Of a stretch of DNA of 64,000 bases, positions 9,085-16,531 are shown piece by piece. The stretch covers positions 1 to 64,000 of the forward strand of contig CAMAXE010000011.1 in assembly GCA_945862145.1 (NCBI GenBank), read 5' to 3'. The translations under genes were made by a program, and so were the position numbers. This DNA comes from Klebsiella pneumoniae (GTDB taxonomy: Bacteria; Pseudomonadota; Gammaproteobacteria; Pseudomonadales; UBA5518). How positions within the stretch are numbered: position 1 is the first letter of the stretch; each line of letters opens with the position of its first letter. The notes under the pieces are model-generated. The model saw only the letters and a list, made by a program, of their open reading frames with translations. It made no database searches and was not told the DNA's origin.

Positions 9085-9447
9085 TCAACCGAGCTTCTTG
9101 ATGCGTTCCGAGGGACTGATCACGTCGGTCATGCGGATACCGAACTTGTCGTTCACCACCACCACTTCGCCATGCGCGATCAGGGTGCCATTGACCAGCA
9201 CGTCCAGTGGCTCGCCGGCGAGCCGGTCCAGCTCGATCACTGATCCCTGACCCAATTGCAGGAGATTGCGGATCGAGATCTGCGTGTTACCCACTTCCAT
9301 CGACAGGCGCACGGGAATATCGAGGATCATGTCGAGATCCGGATTGGTCACGGCCCCGGAGGACGACGCGAAACCCGAAAACTCGGGAAGGTCATCGGGC
9401 TGTACGGAGGACCCGTCGAGGATCATGGTGGGTTCATCGTTGCTCAT
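9085..9447 (-). CDS. fliN: Flagellar motor switch protein FliN
   Basis: C-ring switch subunit of 120 residues. The SpoA/FliN domain fills the C-terminal two thirds, from DMILDIPVRLSMEVGNTQ to the end, including GSVIELDRLAGEPLDVLVNG. The N-terminal 40 residues are a flexible acidic tail. The ATG at 9447 (MSNDEP) is preferred because GGAG lies eight bases upstream; the frame also has a TTG at 9468. It follows fliM by 25 bases. Confidence 0.96.
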   Translation of the reverse strand: MSNDEPTMILDGSSVQPDDLPEFSGFASSSGAVTNPDLDMILDIPVRLSMEVGNTQISIRNLLQLGQGSVIELDRLAGEPLDVLVNGTLIAHGEVVVVNDKFGIRMTDVISPSERIKKLG

Positions 9448-9472
9448 ATCTTGATCTCCAGTATTCAAATAC

Positions 9473-10435
9473 TCAGCCGCGCCGCGGTATTTTCCTCAGT
9501 ACCTGCAGGGCAAGGTTTCCCTTCAGGCTGCCCATGCGGACGCGAAACAGTGGCACATCATTGGCAAACAGGATGGGATCAGGTGTCTCGATCGGAATCA
9601 CGTCACCCACCGCCAGATCGATCACTTCTCGCAGCGAGACCTCGGTGTCGGCGATCACACAGTTGAGGTCGACGCGCGCCTCCTTCATGTTTTCCTTGAG
9701 CGCCATCTCCCAGCGGTTGTCCCGCACATCGGACTCGTTGACGTTGGACTTGTCGAGCAGATCCTTGATCGGCTCGATCATGGTGTAGGGCACCACGATG
9801 TGGAGCTTGCCACCGCTCACGTCGAACTCGACGCTGAAGGAGCTGATCACGGCGATATCGTTGGCGTTGTAGACGCCAGCCGCATCGGGACTGACTTCCT
9901 TCTGCAGGAGCTGCACGCGGATTGCCGCGATGCCGCCCCAGGCTTTCTGGAGTTCCTCGAAAAGCGTCTCCAGCACCTTGTCGACAACGAGGGTCTCGGC
10001 CTGTGTGAACTCGCGCCCTTCGACCTTGGCGTGGAACCGGCCACCGCCGAAAAAATTGTCGACCAGCAGGTACACGAGTCGCGCATCCATCACCACCAGA
10101 GCGTTCCCCGGCAGGGGGTGAAGACGGACGACATTGATGCTGGTGGGCACGAAGAGACTGTTGAAGTACTCGCCAAACTTCTGGATCTGCATGCCTTCGT
10201 AATTTATGTCGAGACCACGGCGCAGCAGGCCGCGAAACCCGGTACGCAACTGCCGCGCAAACCGCTCGTTGGTGCGCTCAAGACCAGGCATTCGGCCGCG
10301 AACGATGCGGTCCTGACTGGTGAGATCGTAGAACTGGACATCGCCCGGCTCGGCCTCTTTTTCAACCTCGACTTCGCCATCGCTCACCCCGTGCAAAAGG
10401 GCGTCGATCTCGTCCTGCGATAGCAGATCCTGCAC
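9473..10435 (-). CDS. fliM: Flagellar motor switch protein FliM
   Basis: C-ring switch protein that binds phospho-CheY. The 320-residue protein starts at GTG and opens with the CheY-P-binding motif LSQDEIDALLHG (residues 5-16). The CheC-like middle domain follows (GDVQFYDLTSQDRIVRGRMPGLE onward), then a C-terminal SpoA domain (EVSLREVIDLAVGDVIPIE onward). It lies 24 bases after fliL and before fliN. Confidence 0.97.
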   Translation of the reverse strand: MQDLLSQDEIDALLHGVSDGEVEVEKEAEPGDVQFYDLTSQDRIVRGRMPGLERTNERFARQLRTGFRGLLRRGLDINYEGMQIQKFGEYFNSLFVPTSINVVRLHPLPGNALVVMDARLVYLLVDNFFGGGRFHAKVEGREFTQAETLVVDKVLETLFEELQKAWGGIAAIRVQLLQKEVSPDAAGVYNANDIAVISSFSVEFDVSGGKLHIVVPYTMIEPIKDLLDKSNVNESDVRDNRWEMALKENMKEARVDLNCVIADTEVSLREVIDLAVGDVIPIETPDPILFANDVPLFRVRMGSLKGNLALQVLRKIPRRG

Positions 10436-10459
10436 GCTGCGTCCCCTATCCGCGTACCG

Positions 10460-10981
10460 CTACTGCAGCACGAACTCGGTGAAATAGACCTGCTCCACGC
10501 CGGGTTTGCCGGTTTCGGTCTGCAGGACATCCTGAATGGTCTTGAGCACGTCCGTCCGCAATGCCTCCTTGCCCTCCTCCGTGCGCAAGGCATCGAAATC
10601 CCGACCGCCAAGCATCCCGACAAGCCGCGCGCGGATCAGCGGCGCGTGTACCTCGAGATCCTCGACCGCCGGCTTCTCGTGGGTCATGGCGCTGATCGAC
10701 ACGACGAAATAGTGAGCTCGATCCTTGGCACTCAGCGTGATGGTGAACTTCTCGCCGAGCTGAACATAGAGCGTCGGTGGCGGCGGCGCCTCGACCTTCG
10801 CCTCGTCGGGTTCCGCGTCCTTCTTGCCGCTCAGTAATACGAAGGCAAGCACGCCTGCCAACACCAGAACCGCCACCGCAGCCCCGCCGATGATCAGCAG
10901 TTTCTTCTTCTTTTTGCCGGCAGCAGCCGCGTCGTTTTCCGCAGCGGCTTCGCCCTTGGCTGCAGTTTTTTTCTCGGCCAT
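10460..10981 (-). CDS. fliL: Flagellar basal body-associated protein FliL
   Basis: Inner-membrane protein that surrounds the stator and supports torque. The 173 residues comprise a Lys/Ala-rich cytoplasmic N-terminus (about 1-28), one membrane segment (LLIIGGAAVAVLVLAGVLAF), an acidic linker and the periplasmic FliL domain, which ends in the typical QVYFTEFVLQ. A strong sigma-54 promoter lies in the 160-base gap after fliK, so fliL probably heads its own transcript (fliLMNOPQR). Confidence 0.95.
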   Translation of the reverse strand: MAEKKTAAKGEAAAENDAAAAGKKKKKLLIIGGAAVAVLVLAGVLAFVLLSGKKDAEPDEAKVEAPPPPTLYVQLGEKFTITLSAKDRAHYFVVSISAMTHEKPAVEDLEVHAPLIRARLVGMLGGRDFDALRTEEGKEALRTDVLKTIQDVLQTETGKPGVEQVYFTEFVLQ

Positions 10982-11022
10982 GCCAATGTCCCGTCAAGAA
11001 AGAAGCTGCAACACGCCGTGCA

Positions 11023-11037
11023 GCAAGCAACATGCCA
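11023..11037 (-). promoter_or_regulatory. Sigma-54 promoter of the fliL operon
   Basis: On the minus strand the site reads TGGCATGTTGCTTGC, matching TGGCACG-N4-TTGC at all but one position, with the required ten bases between GG and GC. The predicted start is near 11,012, about 30 bases before the fliL ATG (10,981). It occupies the 160-base fliK-fliL gap, which has no other evident feature. Confidence 0.7.
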
Positions 11038-11141
11038 CCCCCCTTGTCTGCGATCGGCGGCATCACGGTTCCCGAACACGCCGCAAGTTAGCACAGCGAC
11101 GCAAGGGCAACACGGGATGGGCAAAATTGTCGCTAGGTGCC

Positions 11142-13805
11142 TCAGGCGTAATCATCGACCAGCCCGACGCTACGACGTACCGAGGGGGTCACCTCAGATT
11201 GCTGGAGGTTGGCCAGCAGGCCGCGTGAAGTGCTGGCGGAGTTGTCGAACGCCTCGCGCTGTCCGGGAGCACCACGCTGCTGTTGCTGCGCCACGTTGAC
11301 GTCCACCAGACTGAGTCCGCTTCCTTCCAGCAATTCGCGAAGGCGTGGCAGATTCGCTTCGACAACATCCTTCACGGCCGCACTGGAGGTGGTGAAATGC
11401 ACGCTGGTTCCGTCGCGATGATGCTGCACCTGTACCTGCAGAGGGCCCAGCTCGGGCGGGTCGAGTCTGATCTCCGCAGACCGCAGGTTGTGACCTGACA
11501 ACCACAGGATGCGCTGACCGAGATCCTCGCCCAGGCTGCCGGTGGCCGCCGCCAGCAGCACCGGCAGAGAGCCTGGAATCTGCGCCGGCGCCACCTCTGG
11601 CGTACGTCCAATTTGGCCAAGTGCACTGGCGAAACCCGCTTCACTGCCGGTGAACTGACGCGGCGCAGGATCGATTGCCAGATCGGAGCTCAGCCCGTCG
11701 CGCGTCGAGAGGGCCTGGAGGGCGCGGGCCCCCATCCCCTGAAAATCGCCCCGCGGGGTCGTGATGTCTGTCGCTGGAGGGCTCACCAGCGGAGGCGCCA
11801 TGAGACCGCCCGCCGCCAGCGCGCTCGGCGTATCGACCGCGGCAACCGGGCGTCGGAGCGGCTGCGCACTGGTATCAGGGGTCGCGGCATCGGGCAGCGT
11901 AGCTGCGGCGTCCAACGCCACCGTCGTATCCGGCCTGATGAGGGCGGCGGAAGTCGCAGCACCAGAAACGGCTGGCTTTGCCGGACCGGAACTTCCCTCA
12001 CCCGATACCACTTGCCCGTTTGCACGCTGTGTGAAACCTGGATCTGCTCCGGCAACCGTCCCAGCTAGCGTAGCACCGCCGCCAACCGCGCCGCGGGCCA
12101 TCGTTGCGGAACCGAGAACAGACACCGTCTCGGCATCCGCGGGCGTTCGGGACGCGGCATCAGGCGCCGGCATCGACTGATCCGTCACGACGCCAGCCGG
12201 TAGCGTGCCACGACGGGGAACCGTGGGCGATGAGGACGGCGCTTGCCCGAGCGGCTGACTGCCGAACCGGGCGGGGAGACTCGCCTGCAGAGATGTCGCC
12301 AGCGCTGGTGCTGACTGCTCACCGCCATCGCCTGCGTCGGGCATGGCGATCACCCTGACCGCCTGCTCGACAGCGGATGAAAGCAACCCCGTTGTGGCCC
12401 TGAGAGCCTGACTGTCTGACTGTGGTTGTGGTTGTGGCTGTGGGGCTGCCGTTAGCGACGCACCAAGTCCGGAGCGCGCAGAACGACCTCCTGTGTCACC
12501 GATTGGAGGCGGCACCACGCCGGCCGCGACCTGCTCTGCCTGCGGCGCAGGCCCGGGCACGGTCGGCGCCGTGAAAGCCTGACCTGCAAACTGTACTCGA
12601 GGCAACGCACCTCCTGGTTCGGCGGGACGTTGCAGGATCGACCGCGCTCCGGTGTCATCCGTTGGAGCCGGCACCACGCCGGCCGCGACCTGCTCTGCCT
12701 GCGGCACAGGCCCGGGCACGGTCGGCGCCGTGAAAGCCTGACCTGCAAACTGAACCCGAGGCAACGCACCTCCTGGTTCGGCGGGACGTTGCAGGATCGA
12801 CCGCGCTCCGGTGTCACCCGCTGGAGCCGGCACGCCGGCCGACTCCTTGGATGTGCCCGCGAGCACCGTCGCCGGCAGGGCTCCCATTGCCAGGCCTGCG
12901 ACGGAAACCCCCCGACTCGCAGCACTTTCCAGCCCCTGCTGCTGCGGCTGGCTACTGGGTCCGGCAGCATCAATTACGCCCGCGTTGGGCGGAGTCGGTG
13001 GCGTAAGGCCTCCCCCACCAACCTGCGGGCCGGTGCTGATTCCGGCAGCCGAGGCCGATGACGATTCACCGACAAACCCAGCGAGAGGGAATGTCTCCGG
13101 TGTCAGTGGTCGCTGTGAGAGAGTATTCGGCACCTGCCCAGCGGTGATGCCAAGCCGCGCGGCAGCGGGTAAATCAGCCGATGCTGAGCCCACGGGTGGC
13201 GGCTGGACGCGCGATCCAGGGGGGCCGGCATCAGCAGATGATGTAGGAACCAGCGAGGCCGGGGGTACCGGTAACATCCCCGTGTTCTGGGCCATTAGCC
13301 AGGACGCTGGAGTCGCATCGGCCTGCGCGAGCGGACCATCGCCCATGATCGGTGCACGGCGATAAAGAACCTCGGCGGGAAGCCCTTGCCGCTCCATCGG
13401 CAAGGCGTTGCCGTCGGGCGCTACAGGCAGTTCAGCCCTGAGTAACGCGGGCTCCAGTTCGTCAAAGACCATCATTCCCACATTGTCTGGCAGGCCAGAT
13501 GCCGTTTTCCCCGCGTCTTCCCCGGAAGCCTCGCCCGCGTGGGCATCCACGAAACCGGGTACTGAGAGACCTGTTTGGCCCTGAGCAGGAGTTTTAAAAT
13601 TAACCTCAATCTGTTTTATATCATTAGGATTCGTTGTTTTATTCGTGTTGTTTATCTGGTCTCGAAAGACATCGGGAAATGCCACCTTCGCCGTTCGGGC
13701 GTCACTGCCCGCCGCCACCTTGGCCCCATTGGCCGACGCGAGTCCTGCTTGGTCGAGGGCGGCGGCAGGCTGCGCAACCGCGGCGGAAAGAAGCATGGGG
13801 GGCAT
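11142..13805 (-). CDS. fliK: Flagellar hook-length control protein FliK
   Basis: Secreted molecular ruler that stops hook growth and triggers the FlhB switch. At 887 residues it is about twice the size of E. coli FliK (about 400). The conserved C-terminal domain is at about 760-850 (EIRLDPPELGPLQVQVQHH, then LPRLRELLEGSGL and a Gln-rich tail). Everything before it is Ala/Pro/Gly/Ser-rich and disordered. Residues about 325-450 contain a 53-residue tandem duplication plus a partial third copy. Codons around residues 45-75 are strikingly AT-rich. The ATG is preceded by GGAG and a near-consensus sigma-54 promoter. Confidence 0.93.
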   Translation of the reverse strand: MPPMLLSAAVAQPAAALDQAGLASANGAKVAAGSDARTAKVAFPDVFRDQINNTNKTTNPNDIKQIEVNFKTPAQGQTGLSVPGFVDAHAGEASGEDAGKTASGLPDNVGMMVFDELEPALLRAELPVAPDGNALPMERQGLPAEVLYRRAPIMGDGPLAQADATPASWLMAQNTGMLPVPPASLVPTSSADAGPPGSRVQPPPVGSASADLPAAARLGITAGQVPNTLSQRPLTPETFPLAGFVGESSSASAAGISTGPQVGGGGLTPPTPPNAGVIDAAGPSSQPQQQGLESAASRGVSVAGLAMGALPATVLAGTSKESAGVPAPAGDTGARSILQRPAEPGGALPRVQFAGQAFTAPTVPGPVPQAEQVAAGVVPAPTDDTGARSILQRPAEPGGALPRVQFAGQAFTAPTVPGPAPQAEQVAAGVVPPPIGDTGGRSARSGLGASLTAAPQPQPQPQSDSQALRATTGLLSSAVEQAVRVIAMPDAGDGGEQSAPALATSLQASLPARFGSQPLGQAPSSSPTVPRRGTLPAGVVTDQSMPAPDAASRTPADAETVSVLGSATMARGAVGGGATLAGTVAGADPGFTQRANGQVVSGEGSSGPAKPAVSGAATSAALIRPDTTVALDAAATLPDAATPDTSAQPLRRPVAAVDTPSALAAGGLMAPPLVSPPATDITTPRGDFQGMGARALQALSTRDGLSSDLAIDPAPRQFTGSEAGFASALGQIGRTPEVAPAQIPGSLPVLLAAATGSLGEDLGQRILWLSGHNLRSAEIRLDPPELGPLQVQVQHHRDGTSVHFTTSSAAVKDVVEANLPRLRELLEGSGLSLVDVNVAQQQQRGAPGQREAFDNSASTSRGLLANLQQSEVTPSVRRSVGLVDDYA
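12480..12840 (-). repeat. 159-base tandem repeat inside fliK
   Basis: Two nearly identical units of 159 bases (for example GCAGGATCG at 12632 and again at 12791) are followed by a degenerate third partial copy toward 12480. The unit encodes 53 residues, including DTGARSILQRPAEPGG and LPRVQFAGQAFTAPTVPG. The period is a multiple of three, so copy-number change would alter ruler length without a frameshift. The ends are approximate. Confidence 0.85.
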
Positions 13806-13843
13806 CTGAGGCGCTCCGAGGCGATACTGTTGCCAGAGCTATC

Positions 13844-13858
13844 GCAAGCCTCATGCCA
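13844..13858 (-). promoter_or_regulatory. Sigma-54 promoter of fliK
   Basis: The minus strand reads TGGCATGAGGCTTGC: TGGCATG, four bases, TTGC, with GG-N10-GC spacing. This is one mismatch from the RpoN consensus. The predicted start is near 13,833, about 28 bases before the fliK ATG. It lies in the 74-base gap between cheB and fliK and would separate fliK transcription from the che block. Confidence 0.7.
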
Positions 13859-13879
13859 GATGGCAGCAGGGAGCGCGAA

Positions 13880-14968
13880 TCAGCCCACGCGACGCAGGAT
13901 TGCCGCGGCAATGTCGCCCAGGCTCAGGATCTCTGCGGCGCCCCCACAGGCCACCGCGGCGCCCGGCATACCCCAGACGACGCTGCTCGCCTCATCTTGC
14001 GCGATGGTGTGCGCACCAGTCTCACGCATATCCTTCAGTCCGAGCGCGCCGTCCTTGCCCATCCCGGTAAGGATCACGCCGAGCGCGTTCGGGCCCACGT
14101 TCTGTGCAACGGACCGGAACAGGACATCCACCGAAGGACGATGACGGTTGACCGGAGTGTCGTCGCTCAACCGGCAACGATAGCGGGCTCCGTCGCGTAC
14201 AACCATCAGGTGGCGATCGCCCGGAGCGATATACGCGTGCCCCGGCAAAATCTGCTCACCGTCCCGGGCCTCGGAGACCTCAAGCTCGCTGCAGCGATTC
14301 ATGCGTTGCGCGAAAGGACCGCTGAACGAGGCCGGAATGTGCTGCGTAATCACGATTCCGGGCGTGGTGAGCCCAGGAAGCCGCTCGAGGACCTCGCGAA
14401 TCGCCTCGGTCCCCCCGGTGGATGCACCAATGGCTATGAGCCGGTCGGTGGTGCGGAAATGCGGCTTGTGGGTCTGGGGAAGCACCTTGTCCACCGCGAT
14501 GCTCGCCCCGGGTACCCGCTCGGCACCGCCAGAGTGAGCTCCGGTGAGTTGCCGCACCCGGGCGGTTGCCGCCATCTTGACCTTGGAGAGCAGCTCCTCG
14601 CGGTAGTCCTGCAGGCTGTGGGTGATATCGACCTTGGGTTTGGTGATGAAATCGACGGCGCCATAGCGCAGCGCATCCAGCGTGATCTCGGCGCCCTTCT
14701 CCGTGAGGGTGGACACCATCACCACCGGCATCGGACGCAAACGCATGAGGTTGCGCAGGAACGTCACGCCATCCATCCGCGGCATCTCGACGTCCAGAGT
14801 GAGCACATCGGGGTTCAGCTGCTTGATGCGCTCGCGCGCCACCAAGGGGTCCTGGGCCGTACCGACCACCTCGATCTCGGGATCCGATGACAAGAGGTCG
14901 GTGAGCAGCTTGCGCACCAGGGCCGAGTCATCGACCACCAGCACACGTATTCGTCTCGATGCCGTCAT
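13880..14968 (-). CDS. cheB: Chemotaxis protein-glutamate methylesterase CheB
   Basis: Response regulator that demethylates chemoreceptors. The 362-residue protein has a receiver domain (1-120; phospho-acceptor D59 in [10 protein letters not shown], Lys in TKPK), a linker, and a CheB methylesterase domain (about 175-360) with the catalytic Ser in [10 protein letters not shown], His in TQHIP and Asp in LTGMGKDGA. The ATG at 14968 ([15 protein letters not shown]) is chosen because the receiver fold begins there; the frame runs open for 24 codons upstream. It is the last gene of the che block. No cheR is present in the window. Confidence 0.95.
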   Translation of the reverse strand: MTASRRIRVLVVDDSALVRKLLTDLLSSDPEIEVVGTAQDPLVARERIKQLNPDVLTLDVEMPRMDGVTFLRNLMRLRPMPVVMVSTLTEKGAEITLDALRYGAVDFITKPKVDITHSLQDYREELLSKVKMAATARVRQLTGAHSGGAERVPGASIAVDKVLPQTHKPHFRTTDRLIAIGASTGGTEAIREVLERLPGLTTPGIVITQHIPASFSGPFAQRMNRCSELEVSEARDGEQILPGHAYIAPGDRHLMVVRDGARYRCRLSDDTPVNRHRPSVDVLFRSVAQNVGPNALGVILTGMGKDGALGLKDMRETGAHTIAQDEASSVVWGMPGAAVACGGAAEILSLGDIAAAILRRVG

Positions 14969-15002
14969 GATCTGCCGTGCCTCTGCCGAGCGTTGCGCCG
15001 GT

Positions 15003-15629
15003 TCATGCCTGAGAGCCTGCCCGGAGCAGGACGCGGGCATAGTACTCGCGCTCGCGACGGGGCAATGTGTCGTTGGGAAGCTCGCCCAGTTTCTTCAGTC
15101 GCACCCTGCCCTCTCCCGGATGAAACACGATCTTGCGCGCTTGCAGCAGCCCCGTATCGGCGCCTTCTACCGCCATCCGCTCGACCCGCAGATAGTCTCG
15201 GACCTGGCGGATCGTCTCACGACTGCTCTCAGCGAGTTCGGGATCTACCTGCGCCGCGCCGAAGAGCTTTACGACCATATTGGCGCGCCGGGCTCCGCGC
15301 AGCTGCAACGCATCGACCAACGCCTCGAGCGCGAAATAGGCATACCGCTCCGACGCATCGAGCCCGGCGGTGCGCGGTGGGGCAGGACTGCGCGGGCACG
15401 GCAGCAGGAACTGGAGCATTCCGCCGCAGCGAGCGCGTGGCTCGTGCATGCAGACGGTCAGGCAGGACCCCACCACCGTGGTTATGCAATCGCGTGTGCC
15501 GCCGACGAAAAGTTGCCCGGGAACCAGCTTTGCGGTTGCCAAGCCGGTGTGGGGGTCGATGTAGCGTGTGACCTTATCGTAAGGGGGCTCCAGCGGAGGC
15601 AGGGTGGCGGCACCGTTGTAGATGCTCAT
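15003..15629 (-). CDS. cheD: CheD-like chemoreceptor glutamine deamidase, catalytic His position is Gln
   Basis: CheD deamidates receptor glutamines and, in some bacteria, partners CheC or CheY. The 208-residue protein has the CheD core with a nucleophile-like Cys in VVGSCLTVC (C56) and a Thr six residues before it (T50). The catalytic His, 17 residues after the Cys in Thermotoga CheD (GGLAHVMLP), is replaced by Gln73 in GGMLQFLLP (codon CAG at 15411-15413). Deamidase activity may therefore be lost or altered while binding functions remain. An N-terminal extension of about 25 residues precedes the domain. It sits between the STAS gene and cheB. Confidence 0.85.
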   Translation of the reverse strand: MSIYNGAATLPPLEPPYDKVTRYIDPHTGLATAKLVPGQLFVGGTRDCITTVVGSCLTVCMHEPRARCGGMLQFLLPCPRSPAPPRTAGLDASERYAYFALEALVDALQLRGARRANMVVKLFGAAQVDPELAESSRETIRQVRDYLRVERMAVEGADTGLLQARKIVFHPGEGRVRLKKLGELPNDTLPRREREYYARVLLRAGSQA

Positions 15630-15671
15630 CGCACATACCCCGGCAATCTCATCGCCTGCCCACCCGCGCCA

Positions 15672-15971
15672 TCAGAACTGGAGATGCTCTTCGAGGTTGA
15701 GTTGGCAGGCCGCCATGTAGAGCGGCACCGAGAGGTTGTCCCACTGGACCTTGCTGCCACCACGGGTAGCGCTCATCACAAAGGCGGTCAGCATCTGCAG
15801 CGCAGCCGCATCTGCAGAAATCACGGCATCGAGGTCAATGACTACCCGGCCAGCGTGAGTATCCAACACCTCCTGGAGTCGGCCCTTCAGGCTGGCGACA
15901 TCCTCGATAGACATCGACTGAGGCAACTTGACGACGGCTGCGTCGGGGCTGATGGTTATTTCGAGTTCCAT
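15672..15971 (-). CDS. STAS-domain protein in the chemotaxis operon
   Basis: Stand-alone STAS (anti-sigma-antagonist/MlaB-like) domain of 99 residues. The beta1 region is MELEITISPDAAVVKLP; the core RVVIDLDAVISADAAALQML corresponds to the DSSGL region of SpoIIAA. The phosphorylatable Ser/Thr of that loop is Ala here (DAA, residues 54-56), so classical phospho-switching looks unlikely. It lies 15 bases after cheW and about 40 bases before cheD. STAS genes occur in several gammaproteobacterial chemotaxis loci, but their function is unsettled. Confidence 0.85.
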   Translation of the reverse strand: MELEITISPDAAVVKLPQSMSIEDVASLKGRLQEVLDTHAGRVVIDLDAVISADAAALQMLTAFVMSATRGGSKVQWDNLSVPLYMAACQLNLEEHLQF

Positions 15972-15986
15972 GCCTGCATCTCCTGC

Positions 15987-16514
15987 TCAGGCCGCCGCGT
16001 CACGCGGGGCCGGCGTCACCTGCGCGAGCACGCCGCCATTCACCAGTCGCTCGACATCAAAGAGGATAACCATGCGGTCACCGACCATGCCGAGCCCCTT
16101 CAGATACTCCGAGGCCACACCGCTGCTCATGTCGGGTGTCTTGCGGAAATCGGTGTTGTGGATCGTATGAACCTCCGAAACCGCATCGACAACGAGCCCC
16201 ACGGTGCGCGGGTGATCGGCGCACTCCACCCGCACGATCACCACCACAGTCTGCTCGTTGAACTCTGCCGAACCCAGGGAAAAGCGCAGTCGCAGATCCA
16301 CGATCGGCACCACATCGCCGCGCATGTTGATCACGCCCAGCAAGAAAGCGGGCATGTTCGGGATCTGCGTCACACGCTGCCAACCCTGGACGCCCTGAAC
16401 CTTGAGTATCTCGATGCCGTAGTGCTCTGAATTCAGCACGAACGTGAGGTATTGCGTACCGCCTCCGGCCAGTGGATCACCGAGGGCACCTTGATGCATC
16501 TGCGCGCTGGTCAT
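15987..16514 (-). CDS. cheW: Chemotaxis coupling protein CheW
   Basis: Scaffold protein joining chemoreceptors to CheA. The 175 residues form a single CheW domain beginning QYLTFVLNSEHYGIEILKVQ, with the conserved PNMPAFLLGVINMRGDVVPIVDLR stretch (around residues 52-76) and a C-terminal DRMVILFDVERLV strand. It is 17 bases downstream of cheA in the same operon. ATG 16514 is used; a second Met five codons in is possible. Confidence 0.96.
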   Translation of the reverse strand: MTSAQMHQGALGDPLAGGGTQYLTFVLNSEHYGIEILKVQGVQGWQRVTQIPNMPAFLLGVINMRGDVVPIVDLRLRFSLGSAEFNEQTVVVIVRVECADHPRTVGLVVDAVSEVHTIHNTDFRKTPDMSSGVASEYLKGLGMVGDRMVILFDVERLVNGGVLAQVTPAPRDAAA

Positions 16515-16531
16515 GCTTTTGCTCCCTCTAC

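Noticed and set aside
12480-12840. Regular repeats that could suggest a CRISPR array
   Set aside because: The period is 159 bases with no unique spacers, the copies are contiguous, and all are in frame inside fliK.
13634-14890. Long open frame on the plus strand opposite cheB and fliK
   Set aside because: It is antisense to well-recognised genes, has no motifs, and arises from the GC-rich codon pattern.
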